A stretch of DNA of 64,000 bases from Microstegium vimineum (Eukaryota; Streptophyta; Magnoliopsida; Poales; Poaceae), in contig CM039128.1 of NCBI GenBank assembly GCA_022036555.1, positions 7,186,839 to 7,250,838 on the forward strand, read 5' to 3'. Numbering within the stretch: position 1 is the first letter of the stretch; each line of letters starts with the position of its first letter. The notes under the pieces are model-generated. The model saw only the letters and a list, made by a program, of their open reading frames with translations, did not search any database and had not been told where the DNA came from. The position numbers and the translations under genes were made by a program. Below, piece by piece: positions 45,301-55,190 of the stretch.

Positions 45301-45659
45301 TAGTGAAGAGAGGAGAGGCCGGGAGAGAGAGAGAGTCAGAGAGAGGACCCGAGGGGTGCGACTGCTGGGCTGGGAGAGAGGGAGGGAGTGAGGGTAAGGA
45401 GTGAAACCCTAAGACATGTATATATATGAAAAAAAATTGGGCCTCGCGTGGGCCTGTTGGGCTTGGCCTATTTTCGGTGGTGAACCTTATAGTGTAACCG
45501 CCACCATAAATCGATTTTGCGTGGCGGTTGTTTTAACCGCCTCGGTTAATAAAAAATAACCGCCACGGTTAATCGAAGCATTAACCGTGGCGGTTTATGC
45601 GTTTAACCGCCACGGTTAATAAAACCCAAGTGATATACAAAATAAATTATGTAGTAGTA
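42384..45659. mobile_element. Nested CACTA element with GTGGCGGTT repeats, 3.3 kb
   Basis: Left end CACTACTACAAAAATC, right end TTATGTAGTAGTA, with CGG on both sides (42381-42383, 45660-45662). Both ends carry AACCGTGGCGGTT/AACCGCCACGGTT repeats. The last base is A where the inverse of CACTA needs G. No transposase is seen. The core is another repeat (about 42918-45260) set in GC-rich element DNA. Confidence 0.85.
42918..45260. repeat. Unclassified high-copy-type insert (about 2.3 kb)
   Basis: Starts near GGCGGACTAGAGGGGGGTGA and ends near GTCACTCAATTACCAAAATC. It contains many short TACACAAGCTA units (43100-43400) and a cluster of GTCCGGAC/GCGTCCGG words (44030-44380). Composition differs from the GC-rich CACTA DNA on both sides. 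No reverse transcriptase, LTR pair or clean target duplication was found, so the class is open (LARD-like is a guess). Confidence 0.5.
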
Positions 45660-45883
45660 CGGGATGACGTTAACCGAGTTGCCGAGTGTATTTTTTTGCC
45701 GAGAATCGGCGCTCGGCAAAAAAAATTAAGTTTCCGAGTGTTTTTTTTTGCCGAGTACTAGGCACTCGGCATTTAATTAGTTGTCGAGTGTTTTTTTTGC
45801 CGAGTGTGACACTCAACAACTAAATTAGTTGCCGAGTGCCCGATATCTGGCACTTGTCAACTCGCCGTTTTCCTATAGTGCAA

Positions 45884-46995
45884 GCATACTACAATGACAT
45901 TCTACAAGCATTTCAATGGTTTTGAGTTGTATTTTAATTACTTAAGATGGAAAGCGTCTTTACGTCAGATACTGAAAAAAATAGTTGTTCACGTAACTTC
46001 GTCTAATATATATTTCTATGAGCATTTTGATATTTTTAAACTTTGTATCATTAGCTTTTTGCAAATGGCTAGGATTCTTATGATGTTTTTCACGTTCAGT
46101 TATGTTCTTTTTTCTATAGTTCTGCGTGGTAAAGTTAAAAATGCCCTTGAGGGTACGTGCTCCGATCACATGGAGCGTTGAATTCATATGGAGATGTGTG
46201 TACACATGCATCTCAATGCAAATCTATGTTGAGATATATGTGTGCACATATTTTAATGCAAATCCAACGCTTCATGTGCTAAGAGCACATTCTCTTAAGA
46301 GCAAAAAAACTAATTCCGGTTCTGCATTTTCTTTCTCTTGTTCTTTGTAGCCTTTTCTTTTGCATTTATGTAGCCTCTTTCTCTTATATTTTCTCTTGGT
46401 GCTTCTTTGAGCCTCATGGTTTTGACCTTGCATTTTCTTTGAGATTCGTGCGGCTACCCTCTCCTAAATACTACACATATCTCTATACTATAATGAACAT
46501 TGTAGATAGTGCATGTCTAACATTTACACACACACAAAACTGCTTTTGACAGACTGGAGTATTCTACGTATTGCTGGGGAGATGGTTTGTTTGGAACGAA
46601 CAAGAGGGGCTTGCACCCCTACTTAATATTATTAAGCAGGAAAAAACATAACAGGAATATGGGAGATGGTTATTATTTAGGATTTGCAGTCTGGATTAAT
46701 ATATTGTTTTTACCAGAAAAAACAGCGGCATTGAATCTATAGTCATTCTCATTAGCATGACCAAATCAAATTTTTGGTTTCACTAATCAAACTTTTGGCA
46801 CGGTTGCACAGATAGATCCGCCTGTTCCTCACAATCAAACTCCATATATATGCACAATAATGAACAACAAAGTATTAACTCACAACAGACTACAAGAGTG
46901 ATCCCGCTGTCATTTTTGTTCGGTCATATAGATTGTGTGATTTCTCCCAACCCCTGTAACAACTAAAACAAGCAAGAAGTTTACCAAGCTAATCT
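45884..46995. repeat. Peroxidase C 3' flank, second part
   Basis: Resumes the duplicated flank after the CACTA insertion: GCATTTCAATGGTTTTGAG(T/C)TGTATTTTA and ATCAGATACTGAAAAAA match 52838-52910. No gene is seen. A CACTA left end follows at 46996. Confidence 0.7.
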
Positions 46996-47815
46996 CACTA
47001 CCGGATGCGCGTACTTTGCCGAATGTCTGCAGCACTTGGCAAAGCTTGTTAAACGCTCGGCAAACGCTTTGCCGAGAGGAGCGCGCTCAGCAAAAAAAAA
47101 AGTCTCTGCAAAGGGTTCTTTGTCGAGAGCCTTTTATCGGGAGCTTTTCCAGCCGTCGGTAAAGTAAAGTCACGGGACTGCGTCGTCCCTTCTCACGGGC
47201 ACTTTGCCGAGAGCTCTCTCACATGACTCTCGGTAAAGGAAAAAATATGTTTTAACTTGGATTTCTTTGCCGAGAGCTCTCTGACGGGAGGCTCTTGGCA
47301 AAGAATAAATTATTTTTTGTACTTTAAAATCTTTGCCGAGAGCTAGCATAGGAGGCTCTCGGCAAAGAATATATAATTTTTTTTAAAAAAAAAACTTTGC
47401 CGAGAGCCCTGGCTCTCGGCAAAGCGGAGAAACTGGCCAATCCTGTCGACAAAGAGAATATTTTCTAGGTATGCCGATAGGGGCTCTCGACAAAGTGACC
47501 ATTTTTTTAGCTATGTCGAGAGCTGCCCTCAGCAAAAGTTACCATAAACCATGTTTTTTGTATTTTTCATTTTTCATGACAATAAATCACATATATCACA
47601 TCCATCACATTTCACATATATCTCATGTCCATCACATATATCACACATTCATCATACATATTTCACATATATCTCACATTCGACACTTATATCACAAACA
47701 ACACAATATATATCACATAGGTCCACAAGTCCATCCATAAGTTCATCCACAAGTCCACAAGTCCATACACAAGTGCACAAGTTCACAGAAACCTCCACAA
47801 GTTCATATCAAGTCC
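46996..47815. mobile_element. Truncated CACTA element (left end), GCCGAGAG repeats
   Basis: CACTACCGGATGCGCG terminus followed by many TTTGCCGAGAGC/GCTCTCGGCAAAG repeats (47030-47530), then ATCACATATATC and ACAAGTCCA simple repeats. The latter also occur inside the element at 39503-45880 (41150-41410). No right end was found, so the exact boundary is uncertain. Confidence 0.65.
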
Positions 47816-47984
47816 AACAAACGAACCACAGATAAAAAGACAACTGCTGCAAACCGAGGATGGACACATCATTCTGCTCATTACTTATTGCACTTTCACA
47901 CACGTACTCACACACTAGACACATCATTCTGTGCACAATGCACATATACATGTACTGACAACCATCTCGATTATACATTATCAG

Positions 47985-48020
47985 GGTTGCAGTGAATCCT
48001 GAAGAACCCGAGATGGATGG
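47985..48020 (-). repeat. Micro-duplication of the peroxidase C tail
   Basis: GCAGTGAATCCTGAAGAACCCGA-type text at 47990-48012 repeats that of the coding end at 48058-48080, about 69 bases away. The copy lies in the 3' UTR. Confidence 0.75.
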
Positions 48021-48043
48021 GCCAGAACAACCTGTATGCATGG

Positions 48044-49327
48044 TTAGCTTGCAGCCACTCCAGTGAATCCTGAAGAACCCGATTGATGGGCAGCGGCATT
48101 AGAAGTAGCAGGGTTGATGACCCTGCAGTTGCGCCTGATCTCACCCTGAGTCCCGGTGAGCACCTCGATCTGCCCCATCTTGAGCATGGACCTGGCGAAC
48201 TTGGTCCTAAAACTTGCCTCGCTGCGCGCAAAGGAGTCCACCAGCGCCTTCATCGTCGCATTGGTTAGCAGCGCCACATCTGATTTGAAGAGGCCCAGGT
48301 TGTTGGTCAGGCCGACGTAGTACTTGTTGTCGAACTTCTCCGGCGTGATGAGGTCCATCAACACCGTCGTGTTGGGGAAGAGCTGGCTGCTGTTGGACGG
48401 GCAGACGCTCTTGAGCAGAAACGCGTAGGCTTTGCTCAACGTCGGATCAATCTGTACGTAGTAGGTCATAGCAGTGGATAACAAGGTGACAAACAAAGCT
48501 TTGAGCAGCCTAGCTTTTATATTTTAGTGAGTGGAGGGAACTTTTATGCGGAATTACCCCGTCAGCTGAGCCAGTGAAGTTGTAGAGCCGGTCGAACGGC
48601 TGCTGCTGGTCGCCAAGTCCGGCGAAGCTGCTGCAGTGGGAGACGCGAGGGTGTGTGCGCCGGAGAGGACGACCAGGTCCTCAATGGTGAGGTTCTTTTT
48701 GGCGAAGTTTTCTACCAGTTGGGTGGCGTTGAAGAACGGCGGAGGCAGGTTTGTCAGGGTATCGTTCTCAAGGGAGATCCGGCCGTCGCGGCGTCCGGAC
48801 GGCACCTGGTAGCCGAGGCCACCGGTGAGCACGACGCTGTCCCTCGCCGCGAAGGCGAGGATGTCGGCGCAGGAGACAACGCCGGGGCACTGCGCCTCCA
48901 GGGCCGCCTTGGCGCTGTCGACCACTTCGAAGAACCGGAGGCTGGGCTTATTGGGTATCGCGTCCTTCTCCGCCTTCAGGTTGCCCACCGTGTCGATCAG
49001 CACCGAGCCGTCGCAGCCCTGCATGCAACAACGCCCGAGTGTTTAAAGGTATGTATAATGACAGTGAAAAAAAAACATAAGTCTAGCTATATATACTGCG
49101 TGTACCATACTTACATTGACAAAGCAGTCATGAAAGTGCATGCGGATGAGTGCCGGAGCGACGCCGGAGTTGTTCCTGAACGCGGCGGCCACGGTCTGCT
49201 GCACGATGGTCTCGGCGGAGGGGCACGTCGTGTCGTAGAAGCCGACGTCGATGCAGGAGGCAGTGGCCGAGAGAAGCGACGCCAGGACCGTGGCGAAACG
49301 CAAGCAGTGGCGCGTCGTCGTCGCCAT
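48044..49327 (-). pseudogene. Class III secretory peroxidase, copy C, frameshifted
   Basis: Minus-strand exons 49327-49115, 49018-48558 and 48451-48044 with the same splice sites as copies A and B. Signal peptide, RMHFHDCFV, GCDGSVLID, CPGVVSCAD and LSGAHTL are present. Exon 2 is 461 bases, not a multiple of three: one base is missing near 48646, directly after the proximal heme His, so SHCSSF and all of exon 3 fall out of frame. Exon 3 is itself open (DPTLSKAYAFLLKSVC... RRNCRVINP... GSSGFTGVAAS). Because everything else is conserved, either a very recent loss or a consensus error is possible. TATAAA lies at 49414-49409. If the base is real, the product loses four helices and two cysteines. 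Confidence 0.85.
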
Positions 49328-49408
49328 GGCTAGATCGAGCTCGATCGCGTCCTGTTCTTCTTGTCTGGACTCACCTGGTGCATATGCCTTGGTTGGGACG
49401 GTGGGCGT

Positions 49409-49414
49409 TTTATA
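49409..49414 (-). promoter_or_regulatory. TATA box of peroxidase C
   Basis: TATAAA on the minus strand, 82 bases before the start codon. Confidence 0.7.
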
Positions 49415-50229
49415 GGATGTTAGGATGCATGCCTTGGTGTGGGTTCTGCGGTCAGCTCCTTAGCTTGCTGCAGCTTTTGAAATCGTCGGATCAAGAATCA
49501 GCACTCTGAATATTCGCCCAAAACAGGTGACTTGTCTGTTTTTTCTGGGGCTTCTCGACTTGTTTTTTCATCACTAGGTCAGTAATGTCACCCACTGGAT
49601 CCACATTTATAATCAAACAATAAGGCATATATTTGAAATCTCTGATAGATAGTACTAATTTGGTGGTTGCAGCCTTAAGCCCTTAAAGATCTGATCCTTG
49701 TTGAGATGGTAAAAGTCATCGGCAAGCATTCACATGAGCTAATCAACTAAAGCTTTTGAAACTGAAATAATTAAGGCTGTGATTTTTACTAGTCCATCTT
49801 ACTGACTTGTGTACGGGCATTAATTATTTTTCCGATTGTTTCCTAGTCCATCAGTACTTCTCCCGTGAATATCTCTAGCTCTATGGACTAGTTGTAGTTC
49901 CGTAGTTGCTATGGTCAAGGCGCTCACCAGTTCTGCAGTACACCTAATAATATAATATGGTATTGAACACAGCTCTTTGATATACTATCCAATGCAATAC
50001 ATACACCAAATATACTATGTAATTTAACTATTTGTGAACACTGTGTGGATGGAGGATCCTTTTGTGAGTCTTATTTTCGTTAACATGCGCCATGACACAA
50101 GCTTTTCATTAAGAGGACATCCTTTTGTGACTTTTGTCTTGCAAGGATTGTGGTAAGCCTAAGCTTACTAATAAGACTATGTTGTAACTCTATTTTCCTC
50201 TTAATAATTAATGTATTGGAGTGTCCCTT
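49415..50229. other. Upstream spacer of peroxidase C
   Basis: AT-rich DNA without recognised genes or repeats; the distal promoter of copy C would lie here. Confidence 0.35.
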
Positions 50230-51300
50230 AATTTAGAGCCACTCCAAGATGACCCCCTTGTCTCGTTGTCTCCTTAATCTAGTGCACAGGGGACGTTTAC
50301 TAGGGTGCTCCAATCTAGCCTCAAATATATGAATGATGATAAACAAGTTGTCTGCAAATGCAAAGTGCAGAGTTCCCCAACAGCTCTTGGCAAAAGGACA
50401 GTAGAACAAAAGGTACATCAAAGTTTCTTTTCACGATTTTCCTTCTTAGCATATTCCTTGTACTTAGTCTATCTTTTAAAACTAGCCATAAGAAAACTTT
50501 GTGTTTACCTTGACAAGAGGTTTTCCAAAGCTTTTAAATATTCGATCAGCTTGAGTCTGCCCTGCAAGTAGATTATAAGCTTTGGATGAGGAGAAGTGTG
50601 ATGATCTTTAGATATATGTTCAACTATCATTTGAGGGGATGAGTGTTATAGCCGAGAATTCAGCCTCCAAGAGTCCAAGTCTTATCATTGTTCAAAAGCT
50701 TCCACGGAGACATGCAGATTAAAAAGTTTTGAGAGTGTGTCACTAGCATGAGCTTTACTTAAGCTGATCCATTTGTTCCTTGCAAATCAATGAAGCTCAG
50801 GGAATTGAAACTTTTTGACTTTACCATTCCAAAGATCTTCCCTTACTAGGAAAGAAATTCCATCAGAAATGAGAACTGATGCCATCCCCTTGTATTTATC
50901 CAGCAGCTTCAAGACATCTCGCCACAAAAAAGAACCCTTTGGGACTATATGGTTTGACAGCTTATTATTCTTATAGTGCTTTGCCCCCCATATTAGCTTT
51001 ACCAAGGCAAATCACTTGTTTGAAGAATTTGTGAAGGTGCTTGAGAAGTAGAGCTTCATTTTGGGTTTTCATGTTAAGAATCTCATGTCCTCCTTCACCT
51101 TTTGAGACACAGACCATTGACCAGGCCGCATTAGCAATTTTCCTAGCGTTATTAGCTTCTGCACCTCTCCAGAGGCAGTGCTTTCTGGCTTTGTCAATTT
51201 GCCTAATCACTGTTTTTGGCAGGGCAATTGAACAAACAGTGTATGTTGGCAATGCTGTGAGGACTGAGTTTGTGAGCTCAAATCTACCAGCTTGACTCAG
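50230..51300 (-). pseudogene. LINE ORF2 reverse-transcriptase C-terminal remnant
   Basis: Minus-strand frames read LPKTVIRQIDKARKHCLWRG and NEALLLKHLHKFF (51252-50971), then LIWGAKHYKNNKLSNHI and GSFLWRDVLKLLDKYKGMAS (51005-50787), and near 50410 LLFYCPFAKSCW of the zf-RVT module. This is the usual order in plant L1-type LINE ORF2. Several frame changes and gaps show it is dead. Confidence 0.82.
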
Positions 51301-51414
51301 AAAAGGGAAGGCATATATAGCTCAATCTTAATGCTAAAGCAACTTGAACTTCTTGCCAAGATATCCTTATTTTTTCTTTCACGATTCAAGGGCCATGGGT
51401 TTCATATCGACATA

Positions 51415-51653
51415 CTCCCTCCATCCCAAATTATAAAACATTCTAATTTTTTTTAGAGAGTCAAAGCATCTTAAGTTTTGACCATCCTTATATAATAAAA
51501 TAATAATATTTATGTAGATTCTACATTAATTATATTATAGTATACATACTTGATGTTATAAATCTTTATAATTTTTTCTATGATTTTGGTGAAATTTGAA
51601 ATGCTTTGACTCTCTGAAAACTTGGAATGTCCTAGAATTTGGAATGGAGGGAA
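51415..51653. mobile_element. Stowaway-like MITE, 239 bp
   Basis: CTCCCTCCATCCCAAATTAT at the left and the inverse of TTCCCTCCATTCCAAATTCT at the right, TA on both sides (51413-51414, 51654-51655). The homologous C flank at 38454-38480 has a single TA here, which confirms the insertion. Confidence 0.9.
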
Positions 51654-52342
51654 TAAATAATAAGTATGTAGAAAAACAAGGATCAAGAATAGGTGGGATA
51701 CACGGAAATCATTTGTTAATTTACGGACAACGAACGCTCATCCAAATAAATCTCATCTTCAGAAAACTGCACTCAAACATCTTTAGATCAAGAGGAGTTT
51801 GCACCTCATATCGTTTTCCAACCTTCAATAAGTTGCTTGTTAACTTAGGAAACAAAGAGTCATGTATATATTCTGCATGTATTGATGCTTGTGCAAGAAG
51901 TTATGAAGATATAGTGGTATAGGGCAAGGTCACAAACAACAGAAACGGGAAGGAAAAACAATCTTTCCAGTCACAAGAAACATATGGTTTCAAGGTTATC
52001 AGTCATAATTTATTTCCTGAAGGGAATGAGTCACATTATTTTTACACTCAACTAGTTCCCGAACAACAACAAAGAAAAACCTTAAACATGAGTCCCGGCA
52101 TTGACTTTGCTTTTCTTTTTTCCCTTTGAGAACGACAAGATGTGTGGATTTGGAATCTTTAAATGGAAACTGAAGAACTTATCTGCGTCAGAACTGCACC
52201 AAGTATGATTACACCGGCCAATATGCACCAGTTGATTTCCTAGAGTTGCCCTATTGGGAAACAAAATTTATCTAAGCTCACCTAACTAGTACTGACGTTG
52301 TCAGAAAAAGATTGGGATGAGTCCCTAACTAGTATGATTCCA

Positions 52343-52573
52343 TAACAGAAGTCGTTATGGAATAAGTGCATGTCAAATTTTCTCAACTTTGATTAGATTT
52401 GTAAGAAATATGTGCAACATTTATATCTATAAATAAATTTATTATGAAATTATATTTAACACGACATGTCCAATAATACTAATTATATATTATAAATATC
52501 AATATCTTTTTATATGTAATTGATCAAAGTTAAACAATATTGACTTCTCATGAAACGAGAACGACTTCTATTA
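52343..52573. mobile_element. Putative MITE with AGAAGTCGTT ends
   Basis: TAACAGAAGTCGTTATGG at the left and the inverse of TAATAGAAGTCGTTCTCG at the right. AT-rich interior without coding potential. Target duplication is not certain. Confidence 0.6.
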
Positions 52574-52920
52574 TATGACATATGTGAGTGTTCTTTATGA
52601 ACATCATTGATGAGAAACGACAAAATCTAATTGGACCAAATTCCGGATGGTTGTTTGGCGAGCCTTCTTTAGTTGTAGTTATTGTTCCATGTTGAGACTA
52701 ATTTAAAACCACAAGGACTTTCTAACCAAAGGTAGACATGGAGCTGAAATGACTTGCAATGTTGCATTAACACAACTGCTAAACTAAGTTGCATTAACAC
52801 AACTGCTCAATTATACTAGTACAGTGATGACCTTCTGCAAGCATTTCAGTGGTTTTGAGCTGTATTTTATTCAAGGGGAAGGTTATTTACATCAGATACT
52901 GAAAAAATGTTGGTTCTCAT

Positions 52921-53616
52921 AAATTTAGGAAAAAGCTATATTTTGCTCGTGTGATTATTTGCTCTGGCTCACTTGAATTTTTTTGGCCATCGGATCTTGT
53001 TTTGGCTTCATCTCTGCCCTTAGTTCTTTCTATCTCTTCTGCCCCACTTGTCAGCTCTTGATTTTTGCTCTCAACTTTTCTGCCCAATGAACCAGAACTG
53101 GTCGACATATGCAGTACGCGTTCAGGTACTGCCAGTAAATATATTAAGCTGTGTTTCAGGCTCCAATCATATTAATACATATTGATCAATCGACCCTCAT
53201 AGTCTCCAATCATAAATTGCCATGCTCTCAGTTTTGTTTCTGATTGATTTAGATTTTTTTTTGGTAGTGATGCCCTACAGGTTATGGTTATCAATTTACA
53301 TAAACTGCATCCCCTTTGCCCATCATTGTGACTTGTTTGGTGATGTGCACTGAAAAACTAGCAACCGAGTTCCTCTCATAGTCTAGGTGAAACGTAAATT
53401 CTGTGTTTTAATTTACACTTGTACTACGTTACGTCTTGTTAGTGTGAATGAATTCAATTTATGAGTTTATATCAGTTTTTTCTGGAATTCGGTACAATAA
53501 CTTCAGCATTGTCGATGAAAGATTTTATTTTCTTATCATGATTGGTTTTTAGGTTTTTCAATATTGACTTTGTTGTGCTTACTGTATACATCAATGTCAC
53601 TTATAGTTGTTCATCA
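52921..53616. other. Spacer before the LTR retrotransposon
   Basis: No recognised gene; one 63-codon minus frame is Ser/Lys/Glu-rich and unassigned. Confidence 0.3.
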
Positions 53617-53621
53617 AGTGT

Positions 53622-54889
53622 TGTCGCATACCTAAGAATAGGGTACCCTAACACCGCACTTCGAAAACAAAATCACCCTATAACCCTTCCCCCGACTCAG
53701 AAGGATCTCCGCCACGACACACCAGGGGTGATGTCATCACCCTCAGGGGCTCTCTGCTCCGTCCGACCGAGGATAATGTCATCACCCTCGGAGGCTCCCC
53801 AGCCTCGTCCGAGCTAGGGCACGTCACCTGCAATGTCACCCACCCTCGGAGGCTCCTCTGCCTCGTCCGAGCTAGGGTACAACACCCGTGTGGTCACCCA
53901 CCCTCGGAGGCTCCTCCGCCCCGTCCGAGCTAGGGTACGTCACTCGTGATGTCACCCCCTCTCGGAGGCTCCTCCGCCTTGTCCGAGGGTGACATCAGCA
54001 CCCTCGGAGGCTCTCCGCCTCGTCCGAGCTAAGGCGACGTCATCTGTGACATCACCCCCTCGGAGGCTCTGCCGTCACAGTCAACTCGGGGTGCCTTAGC
54101 TTATAGTCAAAAGGTCCACAGTACCGCTCGTCCTTAGGGATGGGGCTTCTGGGCAAGAACTGCCATGCCTACCCCTGTTGAGTCCCTACGGTACAAGCTC
54201 CTGTGCTGCCTAAACGCCGATTGACACTCGCCATGCCCATCCCATGCATTCGCCGTACACTTGAACAGAGATTAGGGCACCCTCAGCCATGTATGACGGA
54301 ACGCGGGGGTGCCTGGCCCTATGCTGCCAACCCCCGCCCATGCCCTAATTAGGGAACTGGGATGTCTCCGATTACAAGACACATGGCTATAGCTTCCTCA
54401 AGGGCGAACAGGGTCCTGGCGGCATGTCTACAGGCGCAGTCTCCCCCCCCTCGAAGGAAGGCGGATAGAAGCACAGAGCGCTCCCAAGTCAGCAGCCCAT
54501 ACCGGGCCCACGTTCTCTCTCCCTCTCCACATTGTATTATGTCATCTCTCCCTATGTATAAAGGAGGAGAATGGACCCCAAAAGGGGAGATCTCTCAGGA
54601 CCCTCTTATTCACACACACATATACTCGCATTCACGCGAACACACACCAGAACCACAAACCTCATACGCACGAGACCTGGGAACCTACTTCCCTCTCTCC
54701 ATTGCTTGTAACTCCCCTCTATGAGCACCACCCGCGCTGGGTAACACGATCTCGCAACAAATTGGACGTAGGGCATTCGTGCCCGAACCAGTATACATCT
54801 TTGTGTCCTCCTAGCGCAACCATCCGATCTCTGACACGCTTAAAAATTTACTTGTTGGTTGTCTAGACCCGCCATTTTAGACACCGACA
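53622..54889 (+). repeat. 5' long terminal repeat, 1,268 bp
   Basis: Bounded by TGTCG and CGACA, an inverse pair. TATAAA at 54557-54562 can serve as promoter. It contains a tandem array (53740-54075). The end is set by the primer-binding site that follows at once. Confidence 0.8.
53740..54075. repeat. ~70-bp tandem repeats inside the LTR
   Basis: Five or more units with CCCTCGGAGGCTC, a variable C-rich centre, CGTCCGAGCTAGGG and GTCAC/GTCATC text. Units vary by a few bases. Confidence 0.85.
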
Positions 54890-54890
54890 G

Positions 54891-54909
54891 TTGGCGCGCC
54901 AGGTAGGGG
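54891..54909 (+). other. tRNA primer-binding site
   Basis: TTGGCGCGCCAGGTAGGGG directly after the LTR. The TGG start pairs with a tRNA 3' CCA. This form is common in Tat-type grass elements; the exact tRNA was not assigned. Confidence 0.8.
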
Positions 54910-55190
54910 AACTTTGCGTGTCACCCGCATTTTCGAGTTTCGGATGGCATCTCGCCACATCGATTTCGCTCCAGGCTCCATCGTCCGTTTTGGTAGCCTG
55001 GACTTCCAGTGCCACGGGCAGGGGACCGACCTGGTCCTCCGTTGCCCCCACGACATCCTCCGAGCCAGCCGTGGACGCCGTCTCGACGTCCATGGCCCAC
55101 CTTGGCCTGTCTCCCTCCAGGGGGCAAATCGCTCAGGGGACAACCGTCCCATGAGCCGACTACCCCAAGTTCAAGCGCCAGCTTGATACC

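Larger units (their letters stand above)
39503..45880. mobile_element. CACTA element with GCCGAGTG subterminal repeats, 6.4 kb, nested inserts
   Basis: Right end CCGTTTTCCTATAGTG, left end CAGGAAACCGCGGAGTTG; CAA lies on both sides (39500-39502, 45881-45883). The left end lacks the expected terminal CACTA. Many TTGCCGAGTGC/GCACTCGGCAA repeats occur near both ends (39514-39660, 40798-41100, 42255-42370, 45670-45860). Only coding scraps remain, for example a minus-strand frame with SMSSNPTVQGGGPSP near 41.5 kb. Without the insert at 42384-45659 it is about 3.1 kb. The paralogous flank near 52.81 kb is an empty site. Confidence 0.82.
51391..52920. repeat. Third copy of the peroxidase 3' flank, without a peroxidase beside it
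   Basis: Shares with the C flank, in order, GGGTTTCATAT, TATGTAGAAAAACAAGG, ATAAATCTCA(T/C)CTTCAGAAAACTG, CTTGTGCA(A/G)GAAGTTA, TTTCCAGTCACAAGAAA-type text and TTAACACAACTGCTCAA. It includes the uninterrupted target site of the CACTA at 39503 (about 52808). In copy B this flank ends next to the gene; here the sequence leads into other DNA and the retrotransposon at 53622. Confidence 0.72.

Noticed and set aside
47580..47770. His/Ile-rich frames from ATCACATATATC repeats
   Set aside because: Simple-sequence translation inside a CACTA remnant.
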